Assembly (NCBI GenBank): GCA_021809425.1
Contig: JAKBAA010000005.1
Location: 1 to 64,000 of the forward strand
Length of the DNA stretch: 64,000 nucleotides
Origin: Actinomycetes bacterium
GTDB lineage: Bacteria; Actinomycetota; Acidimicrobiia; Acidimicrobiales; Bog-793
Direction of reading: 5' to 3'
Shown in pieces: positions 8,839 through 18,861 of the stretch (position 1 is its first letter; every line of letters begins with the position of its first letter). The notes beneath the pieces are model-generated. The model was not told the origin of the DNA. It did no database searches and was given only the letters and a program-made list of their open reading frames with translations. The translations under genes and the position numbers were made by a program.

Positions 8839-9711
8839 TCAGCCGCCACGGCGGGGCGTGACAAGACCCGCGACCGCCCGGCGCGCCCACACGGCGGCCA
8901 TCGCCGTCTTGTACTCGACCGAGCCCCGCTGATCGTCCGTCGGAGCCGCCGCCTCGGCCGCAGCCTCGGCCAACCGGTCGAGATCGCCGGCGGAGGGTCG
9001 CCGGCCGACGAGGGCCGCCGGGGCGCCCGCCACGAGCACCGCCGTCGGCGCGACACCGCCGAGGGCGACCCTCGCCGCCGTGACGACGCCCGACTCGTCG
9101 AGCACCACCTCGGCGGCGACCCCGACGGTCGGGAAGTCGAGGGCGCTGTTCGGCGCGAACCGGACATAGCCGTCCCGCCTCCCCGCCCGTGGCGGGATGC
9201 CCACCTCGACGACCAGCTCGTCCGGCTGGAGCACCGTCGCCATGAACCCCGTCAGCAGCTCCCCCACCGGGATCTGACGTACACCGTGCGGTCCCGACAC
9301 CGTGACCACCGCGCCCAGGGCGAGCAGCACCGGTGGCAGGTCCTGGCGCGGGTCGGCGTGGGCAAGGTGGCCGCCAAGCGTCGCGACGGCACGGATCCGA
9401 GGGTTGGCCGCTCGTGCTGCTGCCTCCGCCAAGCTCGGACAGCTGGACCGGACGCGGCGGTCTGCCGCGAGCTCCGCCAGGGTCGCCATCGCACCCAGGC
9501 GGAGGGTCCCACCCGCGTCGAGCTCGATCCCCGACAGGCCGGGGATCCGTCCGAGCAGGACCAGGCGCTCGGGCGCGAGGAGCCTTGCGCGCAGCAGCAG
9601 GCCGACGGCGGTGCCACCGGCGACCGCGACGGCGCCCGGTGCCTGCAGCGCCGCACAGGCCTCGGCGACCGTGCCGGCGACGACGAGCTCACAAGGTTGC
9701 GAGATAGTGCC
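8839..9711 (-). CDS. Molybdenum hydroxylase FAD-binding subunit (CoxM/CutM type); 5' boundary uncertain
   Basis: NPRIRAVATLGGHLAHADPRQDLPPVLLAL and LDFPTVGVAAEV; in-frame upstream VAVAGGTAVGLLLRARLL lies 5' of the first ATG (9489); in-frame stop at 9712-9714. Confidence 0.85.
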   Translation of the reverse strand, partial: GTISQPCELVVAGTVAEACAALQAPGAVAVAGGTAVGLLLRARLLAPERLVLLGRIPGLSGIELDAGGTLRLGAMATLAELAADRRVRSSCPSLAEAAARAANPRIRAVATLGGHLAHADPRQDLPPVLLALGAVVTVSGPHGVRQIPVGELLTGFMATVLQPDELVVEVGIPPRAGRRDGYVRFAPNSALDFPTVGVAAEVVLDESGVVTAARVALGGVAPTAVLVAGAPAALVGRRPSAGDLDRLAEAAAEAAAPTDDQRGSVEYKTAMAAVWARRAVAGLVTPRRGG

Positions 9712-10138
9712 TCACCGCCTCGACGATCGTGCCGTAACCCGTGCATCGGCAGAGGTTGCCGGACAGGTACTCGCGCACCTCCTCCTCGGACGCGGACGGG
9801 CACGCCCGCGCGAGCGCCGCCGCGGCAACGACCTGGCCCGGCGTGCAGATGCCGCACTGCATCGCCTCGTGCTCGACGAACGCAGCCACGAGGCCTGGCG
9901 CCCGCTCCGCGAGGCCCTCGATCGTCCAGACCTCGGCGCCCTCGAGGGCAGCGCACAGGTACAGGCAGGAGCTGACCGGCCGGTCGTCGACGAGCACCGA
10001 GCACACCCCGCACACCCCGACCCCGCAACCCTCCTTCGTCCCGGTGAGCCCACGGGCGCGCAGCACATCGAGCAGGAGCGCGTCCGGCTCGACCTCGAGG
10101 CCGACGGCACTCCCGTTCAGCCGGAAGCCCACCCTCAC
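9689..10138 (-). CDS. Molybdenum hydroxylase [2Fe-2S] subunit (CoxS/CutS type)
   Basis: GCGVGVCGVCSVLVDDRPVSSC, CGICTPGQ, GNLCRCTGY. Confidence 0.95.
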   Translation of the reverse strand: MRVGFRLNGSAVGLEVEPDALLLDVLRARGLTGTKEGCGVGVCGVCSVLVDDRPVSSCLYLCAALEGAEVWTIEGLAERAPGLVAAFVEHEAMQCGICTPGQVVAAAALARACPSASEEEVREYLSGNLCRCTGYGTIVEAVRHYLATL

Positions 10139-12276
10139 GTCGCACCGCCGCGCCCGGCAGCGTGCAGCGCGCGATAGACATCCTCGGCGCTCACCGGAAG
10201 GCGCCGGAGCCGCGCCCCGGTGGCCGCCGCCACCGCGTTGGCGATCGCCGCCCCGGTCGGCACGTTGGCAAGCTCGCCCACCGCCTTCACGTCCAGGGCG
10301 CCGATCCCCCGGCTACCGGTCACGAGGACGGTTCGCAGCTGCGGAACCTCGCGAGCGGCCGGGATCCGGAACTCGCCAAGGCTCCCCGCCCACACCTGTC
10401 CATCCTCGAGCAGCAGATCCTCCATGCAGGCGAACCCGTAGCCCATCACGGCACCACCCTCGATCTGCATCCGATGGGCCGCAGGCTCGATGATCTCGGC
10501 GACGTCGAGCGCCGTCAGGAGCTGCAGCACGCGGACCTGACCAGTGGCAGGGTCCACGGCCACCTGGGCGAGCTGCACGCAGCAGGACGTCACCCGCAAG
10601 GGACCGGCACCGTCGATCTCCGCGGTCACCGCCCGCTCGGCGCCACGCTGCGACCACCGACGGGCCGCCTCGGCCAGGACCGTGCTCAGCTCCGCCGTGA
10701 CGCGGCTCGCGCCGACGCCGACGTCGTAGGGCAGCTCCGCCGTGCTCACCTGCAGCACGTCCACCGTGTCGGGATCGACGCCGAGCAGCCGTGCAAGGCC
10801 ATCTCGAGCGACCGTATGGCTCCCCGTTCCCGTCTCAGGGAGCGGCAGCTCGAGGACGATGCGTCCGGCCTCCCCCTCGCGCAGGCGCACGCTCGTCCTT
10901 CCCGGGGCCGTCTCCCGGTCGTAGACGCCGATGCCGAGCCCGCTCGCCCACCCGCTCGGGGTAGGGAGCGGCTCGTACGCCGCAAGCGCCGCCTCCAGCA
11001 CCTCCACGGCTCGGATCTCGACGAAGGACGCGCCGTTGTGCGCGACCTCCGGGGTACGGAGCAGGTTCCGACGGCGGATCTCCTCGGGACCGATGCCGGC
11101 GCGGTGCGCGAGCTCGTCGAGGGCCGACTCGAAGGCGAACGTCACCTGCGGAGATCCCGGGGCGCGCATGTGCCCCTTCGGGACGCTGTTCGTGTAGGCG
11201 ATCCGGGCGTCGACGTGCACGTGGGGGATCCGGTAGGTCGTCCCGACGAGCTCCATCCCGTGCAGGCCGACCGAGGGGATCGGCTTCCCGCCCGCGTAGG
11301 CACCCCCGTCGGCGACCGCCTCCAGCTGCAAGGCGACCAGGCGACCGTCCCGGTCGGCGCCGAGGCGCACTCGCATGCGCACCGGATGGCGGGGGCTCGC
11401 CGCCATGAGCTCCTCGTTGTAGGAGTGCACCATCTGGACCGGTTGGCCGACCAGGCGCGTCAGCGCAGCACACAGCGGGATGAGCTCCGACGTCCCCTTG
11501 CCTCCGAAGTCCCCGCCGATCAGCACCGGGTGGAGGATGATCGAGGACGTCTCCATGTCGAAGGTCTCCGCCAACTGCTGGCGCATGCGGTAGGGCGCCT
11601 TGTTGCTCGCCCAGATCTCGAGGACCCCCTCCCCGGTCATCCTCGCCACGCAGGCTTGCGGCTCCAGATACCCCTGATGGCCCGCCACGGTCTCGTAGGT
11701 CTGCTCGACCACGAAGGCGGCACCCCGCAGGGCCGCCTCGACGCGAGCGGCGTCTCCGTGGACCACGCGCGACTGCAGGTTGACCCCGTCGCCCTCCGAC
11801 ACGACCGCCCCCGGGTACGCCCACGGCGCCTCGTGCACCCTCGGGCTGTCCTGCTCGAGCGCCTCGGTGGCATCGAAGACCCCAGGGACCTCGTCGACCT
11901 CGATCTCGACGAGGTCGGCAGCGCGCTCTGCGTCCTGGCGGCGTCTCGCCACGACCACGGCAACCGGCTCGCCGATGTGGCGCACCTTGCCGGTGGCAAG
12001 GATCGGCGAATCGCGAACCCGTCGACCGAACAGACCTGCGGGGAGCTGGTCGGCCACGAAGACGCCTAGCACGCCGTCGCCCGCAAGGGCTCGGCCGACG
12101 TGGACGGCACGGATCACCCCGTGCGCCACCGAGCTTCGGGCCACGGCGGCGTGCACCAGCCCCGGCAGGTGCACGTCCGCCGTGTAGCGCGCCGAGCCCG
12201 TCGCCTTGGCGACCGCGTCGAGACGCCCGGCCCGACCGAGCCCCAACCCGTTCGAGACGAGCGTGTCGCTGCCCAT
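10135..12276 (-). CDS. Molybdenum hydroxylase molybdopterin-binding large subunit (xanthine dehydrogenase/aldehyde oxidase family)
   Basis: ATGSARYTADVHLPGLVHAAV, GGDFGGKGTSELIPLCAALTR, HMRAPGSPQVTFAFE; ATG at 12276. Confidence 0.92.
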   Translation of the reverse strand: MGSDTLVSNGLGLGRAGRLDAVAKATGSARYTADVHLPGLVHAAVARSSVAHGVIRAVHVGRALAGDGVLGVFVADQLPAGLFGRRVRDSPILATGKVRHIGEPVAVVVARRRQDAERAADLVEIEVDEVPGVFDATEALEQDSPRVHEAPWAYPGAVVSEGDGVNLQSRVVHGDAARVEAALRGAAFVVEQTYETVAGHQGYLEPQACVARMTGEGVLEIWASNKAPYRMRQQLAETFDMETSSIILHPVLIGGDFGGKGTSELIPLCAALTRLVGQPVQMVHSYNEELMAASPRHPVRMRVRLGADRDGRLVALQLEAVADGGAYAGGKPIPSVGLHGMELVGTTYRIPHVHVDARIAYTNSVPKGHMRAPGSPQVTFAFESALDELAHRAGIGPEEIRRRNLLRTPEVAHNGASFVEIRAVEVLEAALAAYEPLPTPSGWASGLGIGVYDRETAPGRTSVRLREGEAGRIVLELPLPETGTGSHTVARDGLARLLGVDPDTVDVLQVSTAELPYDVGVGASRVTAELSTVLAEAARRWSQRGAERAVTAEIDGAGPLRVTSCCVQLAQVAVDPATGQVRVLQLLTALDVAEIIEPAAHRMQIEGGAVMGYGFACMEDLLLEDGQVWAGSLGEFRIPAAREVPQLRTVLVTGSRGIGALDVKAVGELANVPTGAAIANAVAAATGARLRRLPVSAEDVYRALHAAGRGGAT

Positions 12277-12284
12277 CCCCCTCC

Positions 12285-13787
12285 CTACTCGAGCAGGTAG
12301 GCCCAGCGGGCAAGAGCCGCGCGGCGGGCGGACAGGGGCGGCACGTTCACCGGGGGGAACCGGTCGCGCCACTCAAAGGGGCGGGTCGCGTCGATCAGCG
12401 CCCGTGAATTGGTGAAGTCGCCAGCGGCCCGCTGGGCAGGGGTCAGGCGAGGGTCGAGCGGGGTGCTCCACGCCCGGCGGACGATGTCGATCGACTCGGC
12501 AGGGTCCGAGCGCGTGCAGACCGCCCACATCACCTCCTCGAGGTCCGACGGGTCGATGTCGTCGTCGACGACGATGGCGTACTTCCCGGCGTACCCGCCG
12601 GTGTGGCACTGCGAGGCGACGTGCAACACCTGGCGGGCGTGGCCGGGGTAGCGCTGGCGGATCGCCACGACGAGCAGCATCCTGCTCCCGCCCGCCTCGT
12701 GCTGCCACACGCCGGTCACCTCGGGAACGCCCGCCTTCAGCAGCTCCTCGTGCAGCAGGGCCGAGCGGAGCGGAGCGCGGTACCGGGCCAGCTCGTCCGG
12801 CGGTCGGCCGGGAGGGCAGCCCAGGATGATCGGGTCGTTCCGGTGGTAGACGGCCGCCACCTCGAGCACCGGCTCGGCACGCTCCCCGGAGGCGTAGTAG
12901 CCGGTCCACTCGCCGAACGGGCCCTCCGGGAGCATCTCCTGGTCACTGGCGAAGCCCTCGACCACGATCTCTGCACAGGCCGGGATCGGCAGGCCCGTGA
13001 TCGGGCCGCGAAGGACCTCCATCGGCTCGCCGAGGATGCCACCGGCCCAGTCGTACTCGCTCACCCCGTACGGCACCTCGTTGCTCGCAGCGAGGAACAG
13101 GAGCGGATGCGATCCGAAGACCATCGCCACCGGGCACGGCTCGCCGCGATCGAAGTACTTCTGGCGATGCAGGCGACCGTGCTTGCCGGGCGAGATGTAA
13201 TAGCCGAGCCGCCGGGCGTCGTGGACCATCACCCGATACGTCCCGACGTTCACCCAGCCGTCGTCCGGGTCCCGCGTGACATCGTAGGAGCCCGTCCCCA
13301 GGTAACGACCCCCGTCGCCTGGATGCCAGAGCGGCGCCGGGAAGCGCGTCAGATCGACCTCGTCACCCCTCAGGACGTTCTCCATGACCGGCCCGTCGGC
13401 CACCTCGACCGCCGGCCTCGGCTCGAGCCCGAGGATGCGCTCCCGCCAGACCTCTGACAGCTGCAGCTTCGTGAGCCCCATCGGGGCACCGAGGGCGATC
13501 GCCATGCGGTCGACGCTCCCCAGGGCGTTCACGAGCACCCGGAACCCCGGCGAGTAGCCGGGGATCTTGTCGAAGAGCACCGCCGGCGCCCGCTCCGAGT
13601 GCTGCAGGAGGTCGGTCACCTCCCCGATCTCCCCCTCGACCGATGCCCCCTCGACCGTTCGGAGCACCCCGAGCTCCTCTACCCGCTCGAGCCATCCCCG
13701 AAGGTCGTAGGTCTTCGATGTCGTTGCCTTCCCAGTGGCGATCGCCACAGCACTACCTCCCTCGACGGTCATCTGCACTGTGTCCAT
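12285..13787 (-). CDS. UbiD-family (prenylated-FMN) decarboxylase
   Basis: GDEVDLTRFPAPLWHPGDGGRYLGTG, GPFGEWTGYYASGE, SQCHTGGYAGKYAIVVDDDIDPSDLEEVMWAV. Confidence 0.92.
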   Translation of the reverse strand: MDTVQMTVEGGSAVAIATGKATTSKTYDLRGWLERVEELGVLRTVEGASVEGEIGEVTDLLQHSERAPAVLFDKIPGYSPGFRVLVNALGSVDRMAIALGAPMGLTKLQLSEVWRERILGLEPRPAVEVADGPVMENVLRGDEVDLTRFPAPLWHPGDGGRYLGTGSYDVTRDPDDGWVNVGTYRVMVHDARRLGYYISPGKHGRLHRQKYFDRGEPCPVAMVFGSHPLLFLAASNEVPYGVSEYDWAGGILGEPMEVLRGPITGLPIPACAEIVVEGFASDQEMLPEGPFGEWTGYYASGERAEPVLEVAAVYHRNDPIILGCPPGRPPDELARYRAPLRSALLHEELLKAGVPEVTGVWQHEAGGSRMLLVVAIRQRYPGHARQVLHVASQCHTGGYAGKYAIVVDDDIDPSDLEEVMWAVCTRSDPAESIDIVRRAWSTPLDPRLTPAQRAAGDFTNSRALIDATRPFEWRDRFPPVNVPPLSARRAALARWAYLLE

Positions 13788-13902
13788 CCGTAACGGCCCG
13801 GACGGCTCGTGGACGAGCCCCGGCCCATCGCCCAGCCGCTCCGTCACGGAGCCGACCCGCGGCCCCACGGCGTGCCGTCGCCGGCTGCCGCCCCGCGCCT
13901 CC

Positions 13903-14742
13903 CTAGCGCGCCACCAACGTCCACCGGAAGAAGCGCGCCTGCAGGAACCGGACGATCGTGACGTTCACCACGCCGATGAGCGCGGCGACGACGATCAGCG
14001 CCAGCAGGTCCCCCGTCTGGAAGCCGTTCCCGTAGAAGTTCAACAGGTAGCCCATCCCGACGTTGCTCACCTCGATCTCGCCGACGATCATCCCGATCAC
14101 GGCGAGCGCGACACCGATGCGCGCCCCGGCGAAGATGTACGGCACCGCCCCCGGGAGGATCACCTTGCGGAGGAGCTGCCGCTCCGTCATTCCGAGGGTC
14201 TGGCCTACCTCGACGTACCCGCGACTCACGTTCTGCATACCGCTCGCCGTGTTCAGAAGGACCGGGAACATCGTGATCAGCACGACGAACAGGATTCGAG
14301 CCTCGGCGGAGATCCCCACCCAGACGATGAGGAGCGGGATGAGCACGTTGAGCGGCGTGGCGTTCGCCGAGTTCACGAAGGGGCTGAAGAGGCTGTTCAG
14401 CATCCGGTAGCGTCCCATCACGACCCCGAGGACCACGCCGGCAACGAACCCGATCGCGAGACCGATGTAGAGCTCCCGCAGCGAGATGGCGAGCGCGCTC
14501 GTCACCGCACCCCGGCTGAACTGGCCTGCGAAGTCCGATGCCACCTGCTGGGGCGACGAGATGAGCACAGGGTTGATGAAGTGGCCGGCGATCTCCCACG
14601 CGCCGAGGACGATGCCTCCGGCCACCACGGGCGCGAGCACACCGACGAGGCGCCGCTCGGAGAAGCGCGGCCGCTTTCTGGCGGCCGCCGCCACCCACGC
14701 CTCCATGCCCTCGTCCCGGGCGTGCGGCGCGAGCGAGGTCAT
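13903..14742 (-). CDS. ABC transporter permease (SsuC/TauC type) 1
   Basis: EVGQTLGMTERQLLRKVILPGAVPYIFAGARIGVALAV EAA-type loop. Confidence 0.88.
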   Translation of the reverse strand: MTSLAPHARDEGMEAWVAAAARKRPRFSERRLVGVLAPVVAGGIVLGAWEIAGHFINPVLISSPQQVASDFAGQFSRGAVTSALAISLRELYIGLAIGFVAGVVLGVVMGRYRMLNSLFSPFVNSANATPLNVLIPLLIVWVGISAEARILFVVLITMFPVLLNTASGMQNVSRGYVEVGQTLGMTERQLLRKVILPGAVPYIFAGARIGVALAVIGMIVGEIEVSNVGMGYLLNFYGNGFQTGDLLALIVVAALIGVVNVTIVRFLQARFFRWTLVAR

Positions 14743-15569
14743 CGCCCGCCCAGCCTTCCGACCTCCAGGTGCTGGGTGATGTGCCGACGGAGCTCCAACG
14801 TGCGCGGGTCCGACCGAAAGTCGTACTCGGTGCGCGGCCGGGGGAGATCGACGTCGACGATCTCGGTGATGCGCCCGGGGTTGACGTGGAACAGCGCGAT
14901 GCGGTCGCCGAGGAAGATCGCCTCGTCCACGTCGTGGGTCACGAAGACGATCGTCGCCCCGAGCTCGGCCCAGAGTCGGGCGAGCTCGACCTGGAGGCCC
15001 TCGCGGGTGAAGTTGTCGAGCTGGCCGAACGGCTCGTCCATGAGGAACACCTTGGGATGCATCGCCAACGCTCGGGCGACCCCCACCCGTTGCTGCATCC
15101 CTCCGGACAGCGTGTACGGAGGGCTCTTCGCGACATCGGCGAGGCCGACCATCTCGAGCACCTCCATCGCCCGCTGCTGGCGCTCCTGCTTCGGCAGGCC
15201 ACGCACCTCGAGGCCGAGGGCGACATTGTCGAGCACCGACCTCCATGGCAGCAGGTTGATGTCCTGGAACACGTACGCCATGTCCCGAGAGACCCCGGTG
15301 AGCTGCTGGCCGTCGAGGAACATCGTTCCCGCGTCCGCCTCGTCGAGGCCGTCGATGATGCGCAGCAGCGTCGTCTTTCCGCAGCCGCTCGGCCCCACGA
15401 GGCAGACGAACTCCCCTCGACGGACCCGCAGCGTCACGCGGTCCAGGGCGACGACGGTGCGCTCACCGCCCGAGAACATCTTGCAGACCTCGACGACCTC
15501 GAGGAGCGCTCTGCCCTGATCCGGCTCCCGGGCGACCGCCGTCGCCGTCGCCGTCACGGATTCCTCCAT
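14739..15569 (-). CDS. ABC transporter ATP-binding protein (SsuB/TauB type)
   Basis: GPSGCGKTTLLR, YTLSGGMQQRVGVARALAMHPKVFLMDEPFGQLD. Confidence 0.93.
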   Translation of the reverse strand: MEESVTATATAVAREPDQGRALLEVVEVCKMFSGGERTVVALDRVTLRVRRGEFVCLVGPSGCGKTTLLRIIDGLDEADAGTMFLDGQQLTGVSRDMAYVFQDINLLPWRSVLDNVALGLEVRGLPKQERQQRAMEVLEMVGLADVAKSPPYTLSGGMQQRVGVARALAMHPKVFLMDEPFGQLDNFTREGLQVELARLWAELGATIVFVTHDVDEAIFLGDRIALFHVNPGRITEIVDVDLPRPRTEYDFRSDPRTLELRRHITQHLEVGRLGGR

Positions 15570-15604
15570 CCCTGCACGCCCCTCTCTCGTACCCTCTCGA
15601 ACCG

Positions 15605-16549
15605 TCACCGCCGCCGCCCGGCTGACGTCGCCGCGATCCAGGGGAACGCCCGGTCCCGAACGATGCGGAGACCGAGGAACATGAGCATCGCGAGACCGGT
15701 GGTCGTGATGATGGCAGCGATCAGGTCGGAGGTCTGGCTGTACTCGGCGTACACCTCGGTCAGCCCGCCGAGACCTGCCTGGCCCACCTCCTGGCCGCCG
15801 AGGATCATCCCGACGGCGCCGACCGCCAGCGAGATCCGCATGCCCACGAGGATGTACGGCATCGAGGCGGGGAAGTAGATCTTCCAGGTCTGGCGCCACG
15901 GGCTCAGGCCGAACGCCTTCCCGACGTCGGTCAGGCGGGACCGGGCCGTCCGCACCCCGGCATAGGTGTTCACGAGGATCGGCCAGACGGCGATCACCAT
16001 GATGAACGCCACCCTTGCCGTCGTGCCGAAGCCGAACCAAACCTCCATCACCGGGAGCAGCGCGATGGTCGGGGTCGCGTTGCCCAGGGCGACGAGCGGA
16101 TCGAGCGCCTTCTCGACGAGGCGGACCCGCCCCATCAAGAGACCCACGCCGACCCCGACGAGCGTGGCGGCGAGCAGGCCCCCGAGCATCTCGAGGAGGC
16201 TCCGCAAGAAGGCGGACGGGAGCGCGCCAGAGGCGATGATGTGCGCGAGCGCCCGGACCACCGCGCTCGGCGTCGAGACGAAGATCGGGTTCATGAACAG
16301 ACCCGTCAGCTGCCAGATGCCGATCGCCGCGACGACACCGACCGCCCCGACAAGCACGTGACCGTGGTCGCGGTAGCGCTTGGACAGGTCCCACTTCCGC
16401 CCACGAGCCGGGACCGGCATCGAGATCGTCGCCACGGCAGCGCCTCCTCCCTTCGCGCGCTCGGCCGACGGATCCCCGACCGCCACACCGACGAGCCTGC
16501 CCGCGTCGACGCCGACCGGCGAGCCCCGCTCTCCTCCGCTCACCACCAT
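15605..16549 (-). CDS. ABC transporter permease (SsuC/TauC type) 2
   Basis: DVGKAFGLSPWRQTWKIYFPASMPYILVGMRISLAVGAVGMI; start uncertain. Confidence 0.86.
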   Translation of the reverse strand: MVVSGGERGSPVGVDAGRLVGVAVGDPSAERAKGGGAAVATISMPVPARGRKWDLSKRYRDHGHVLVGAVGVVAAIGIWQLTGLFMNPIFVSTPSAVVRALAHIIASGALPSAFLRSLLEMLGGLLAATLVGVGVGLLMGRVRLVEKALDPLVALGNATPTIALLPVMEVWFGFGTTARVAFIMVIAVWPILVNTYAGVRTARSRLTDVGKAFGLSPWRQTWKIYFPASMPYILVGMRISLAVGAVGMILGGQEVGQAGLGGLTEVYAEYSQTSDLIAAIITTTGLAMLMFLGLRIVRDRAFPWIAATSAGRRR

Positions 16550-16845
16550 GCCTCGCGCTCCACGTTGTCCGATTCTGGTCCTTGTCGCTTCGCCGTGCTC
16601 GTGACCGGCGCCGGCGCCGGCGCCCCTGCCGCCCCGCCGGCCGGCTCAACCCGTGCGGGACGGCCGATCGGGGCGCCGAGCACTCCGACTGCAAGGGTCA
16701 GCGGGTAGCGCTCCCGGATTGGCGTCCGACCCTCCGCGAGTCGCTGGAGGGGCGCCCGCCTCCAGCCCGCCAGAGGCCGACGCGCGCCACCCGTGGCCCG
16801 TCCACGGGTGGGCGCGTCGTCCGCCATCAGCTTCGTGCGCTGGCG

Positions 16846-17967
16846 CTAGTAGCTACGGGCGTGGGCGCTGAACTGCTTCCACGCCGCCTGCCAGGGGCCG
16901 TAGTTTGCCTCCTGCGAGGCCGGGCGGAGACCCGAGCCCGTGAGCGCAGCCTGCTGCTTCGCGACCTTCAGGTTGTACGTGAACTGCGGCTTGCTGAAGG
17001 AGGACAAGGCAAGCGGCCAGCCGTTCAGGTGCTTCAGCTGCCGCCAAGCCAGCTCGTAGTCCGCGACCGGGTCGGCGTTGCTCGTGTAGGTCGCCGCATT
17101 CGCCACCCACGACACCTCGTTGCCGTTGAAGAGCTTCGCCGACGCGAGCCAGGCAAGGTCGATCGCCTCGGCCTCCGCCGGGTTGGCCTTCAGCCAGGAC
17201 GGCTGGGCGGCCATGAAGCTGTCGGCGTAATTCGGAAGCAACTCCGTCGCCGTGGCAAGCGAGTGGAACTTGGAGGTGATCGAGGACGGCAACCCGGCAG
17301 CCGCCGTGAAGGCCGCGTCCACCTGGCCGGCCACGAGGGCGTTCAGCGAGGACGAGCTTGCGCCGGTGGCGATGAGGTGGATGTCGGACTGCTTCAGCCC
17401 CGCCTTTGCCAGCACGGCGCTCAGCATCACGCCGTCGGGCGACGCCCCACAGCAGTACGCGACCGACTTGCCCTTCAGATCGGCAAGGGTCTTGATGCTC
17501 GGGCTCGCGAGCAGCTCGTCGTCGAGGTGCACCTGGTTCGGACCGAAGGCGACGAGGCCTGCGTCCACCTCGGTCGGCAGCGGTCCCGACGTCGCCACGA
17601 GCTTCCCTCCGGCGACGGCCAGCTCGGTGGCGTTCTGCGAGGCGTTCGTCTGCGACGCGTTCGCGCCCCACTTCTGGAGGAACCGAACAAGGTTGTGCAC
17701 GTTCGTGTCCCCGACGTGGGCGCTGCCGGCCGCGTTCCCGAGGTTGAAGGTCATCCCGTTGAGGATCGGCGTCCCGTTCGAGCGGAACGCCAGGTGGGTC
17801 GGCGTCGAGCCCGCTCGTGACCCGACCCTTGCCGGCGCGCTCGCTCCCGAGGCCGCCGTCATCCCCGCCGTCATCGTGACGAGCACCGCCCCGACGACCG
17901 TCCGGCGAAGCCCTCTCGCCAGACCCCGACGACGCGTCACCTTTGCATGTTGCAGACTTTCCCCCAC
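16846..17967 (-). CDS. NMT1/SsuA-type ABC substrate-binding protein
   Basis: N-terminal signal sequence; LADLKGKSVAYCCGASPDGVMLSAVLAKAGLKQSDIHLI. Confidence 0.85.
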   Translation of the reverse strand: MGESLQHAKVTRRRGLARGLRRTVVGAVLVTMTAGMTAASGASAPARVGSRAGSTPTHLAFRSNGTPILNGMTFNLGNAAGSAHVGDTNVHNLVRFLQKWGANASQTNASQNATELAVAGGKLVATSGPLPTEVDAGLVAFGPNQVHLDDELLASPSIKTLADLKGKSVAYCCGASPDGVMLSAVLAKAGLKQSDIHLIATGASSSSLNALVAGQVDAAFTAAAGLPSSITSKFHSLATATELLPNYADSFMAAQPSWLKANPAEAEAIDLAWLASAKLFNGNEVSWVANAATYTSNADPVADYELAWRQLKHLNGWPLALSSFSKPQFTYNLKVAKQQAALTGSGLRPASQEANYGPWQAAWKQFSAHARSY

Positions 17968-17989
17968 GCTGGGATCCCCCTCCCTAAAC

Positions 17990-18002
17990 GGAAACCGTTT
18001 CT
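17990..18002. promoter_or_regulatory. Putative cluster operator GGAA-ACCGT-TTCT
   Basis: Matches RGAA-N5-TTCT shared with four other promoter regions of the cluster; 22 bp 5' of SBP start. Confidence 0.55.
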
Positions 18003-18129
18003 TGCGGTATAGCCGCCAGATCCGAGTGCGTCAACTCATGCCATGGTGCCTGACGGATCCGAGCAGGCGCGCGGCGCCGCGGGCCCGTGGGCACCGGCTG
18101 CCCGGCACCGGCTGCCCAGGGCCCGGCGC

Positions 18130-18861
18130 TCAGGCATGGAGCCAAGTCTCCGGCAGGACGCCCGCGTGGGCCGCCACCGTTGCGTAGTACTTCCAGACCT
18201 TCTCGACATGACGCTCGCGTCGGAACGTCGAGAGGAACGAGGCAATCTCCTCGTCGCTGAGGCGATCGACCTGCCCGAGCAGCAGACCCTGCGACAGCGC
18301 CTCGGCGTTCTCGACGAGGTGCAGGGCGTCCACGAAGACGGCGCGGGGGCTCTCGGCGAGCACGACCTCGCCGTGCGCCCGCAGCAGGGTGGCGTGGCAG
18401 TCACCCGTCGTTGCGGCAAGCGCCGCTCCCTTGGCGGGGCTGTCGATGTGCGAGACGTCGCGGTGCACGGGGATGCCCCCGGACCAGCGACTCGCGTGGT
18501 TCTTGACGGGCACGAGCTCCAGGCCTTCGACCATGCTGAACAGCGTCGTCCTGTCGTGGTGGAAGTGGGCGACCGATCCCACATCGGGGCGAGCCCGGTA
18601 GATCTCGGTGTGGATGAACACCTCCGACGGGGGCTTGCCTTCGCCCTTCGTGACCGACCCGTCCAGGTCGACCACGAGGAGGCGCTCGGGCGCGAGCTCG
18701 GCGCGCACGTCGTCGACCGGTTGGATGACGATCTCGCGCTCCCCGACGCGGGCGCTCACGTGCCCGCTGTAGCCGAGGATCCCGGCCTCGACCAGCAGTC
18801 GAGTGCACATTGCGACGTCCACACAGACCGCTTCGAGCTCCATGACCTCTCCCCCAAGCAT
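18130..18861 (-). CDS. Class II aldolase/adducin family protein (paralog 2)
   Basis: GYSGHVSARVGEREIVIQP, SVAHFHHDRTTLFSMV, LRAHGEVVLAE. Confidence 0.83.
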   Translation of the reverse strand: MLGGEVMELEAVCVDVAMCTRLLVEAGILGYSGHVSARVGEREIVIQPVDDVRAELAPERLLVVDLDGSVTKGEGKPPSEVFIHTEIYRARPDVGSVAHFHHDRTTLFSMVEGLELVPVKNHASRWSGGIPVHRDVSHIDSPAKGAALAATTGDCHATLLRAHGEVVLAESPRAVFVDALHLVENAEALSQGLLLGQVDRLSDEEIASFLSTFRRERHVEKVWKYYATVAAHAGVLPETWLHA

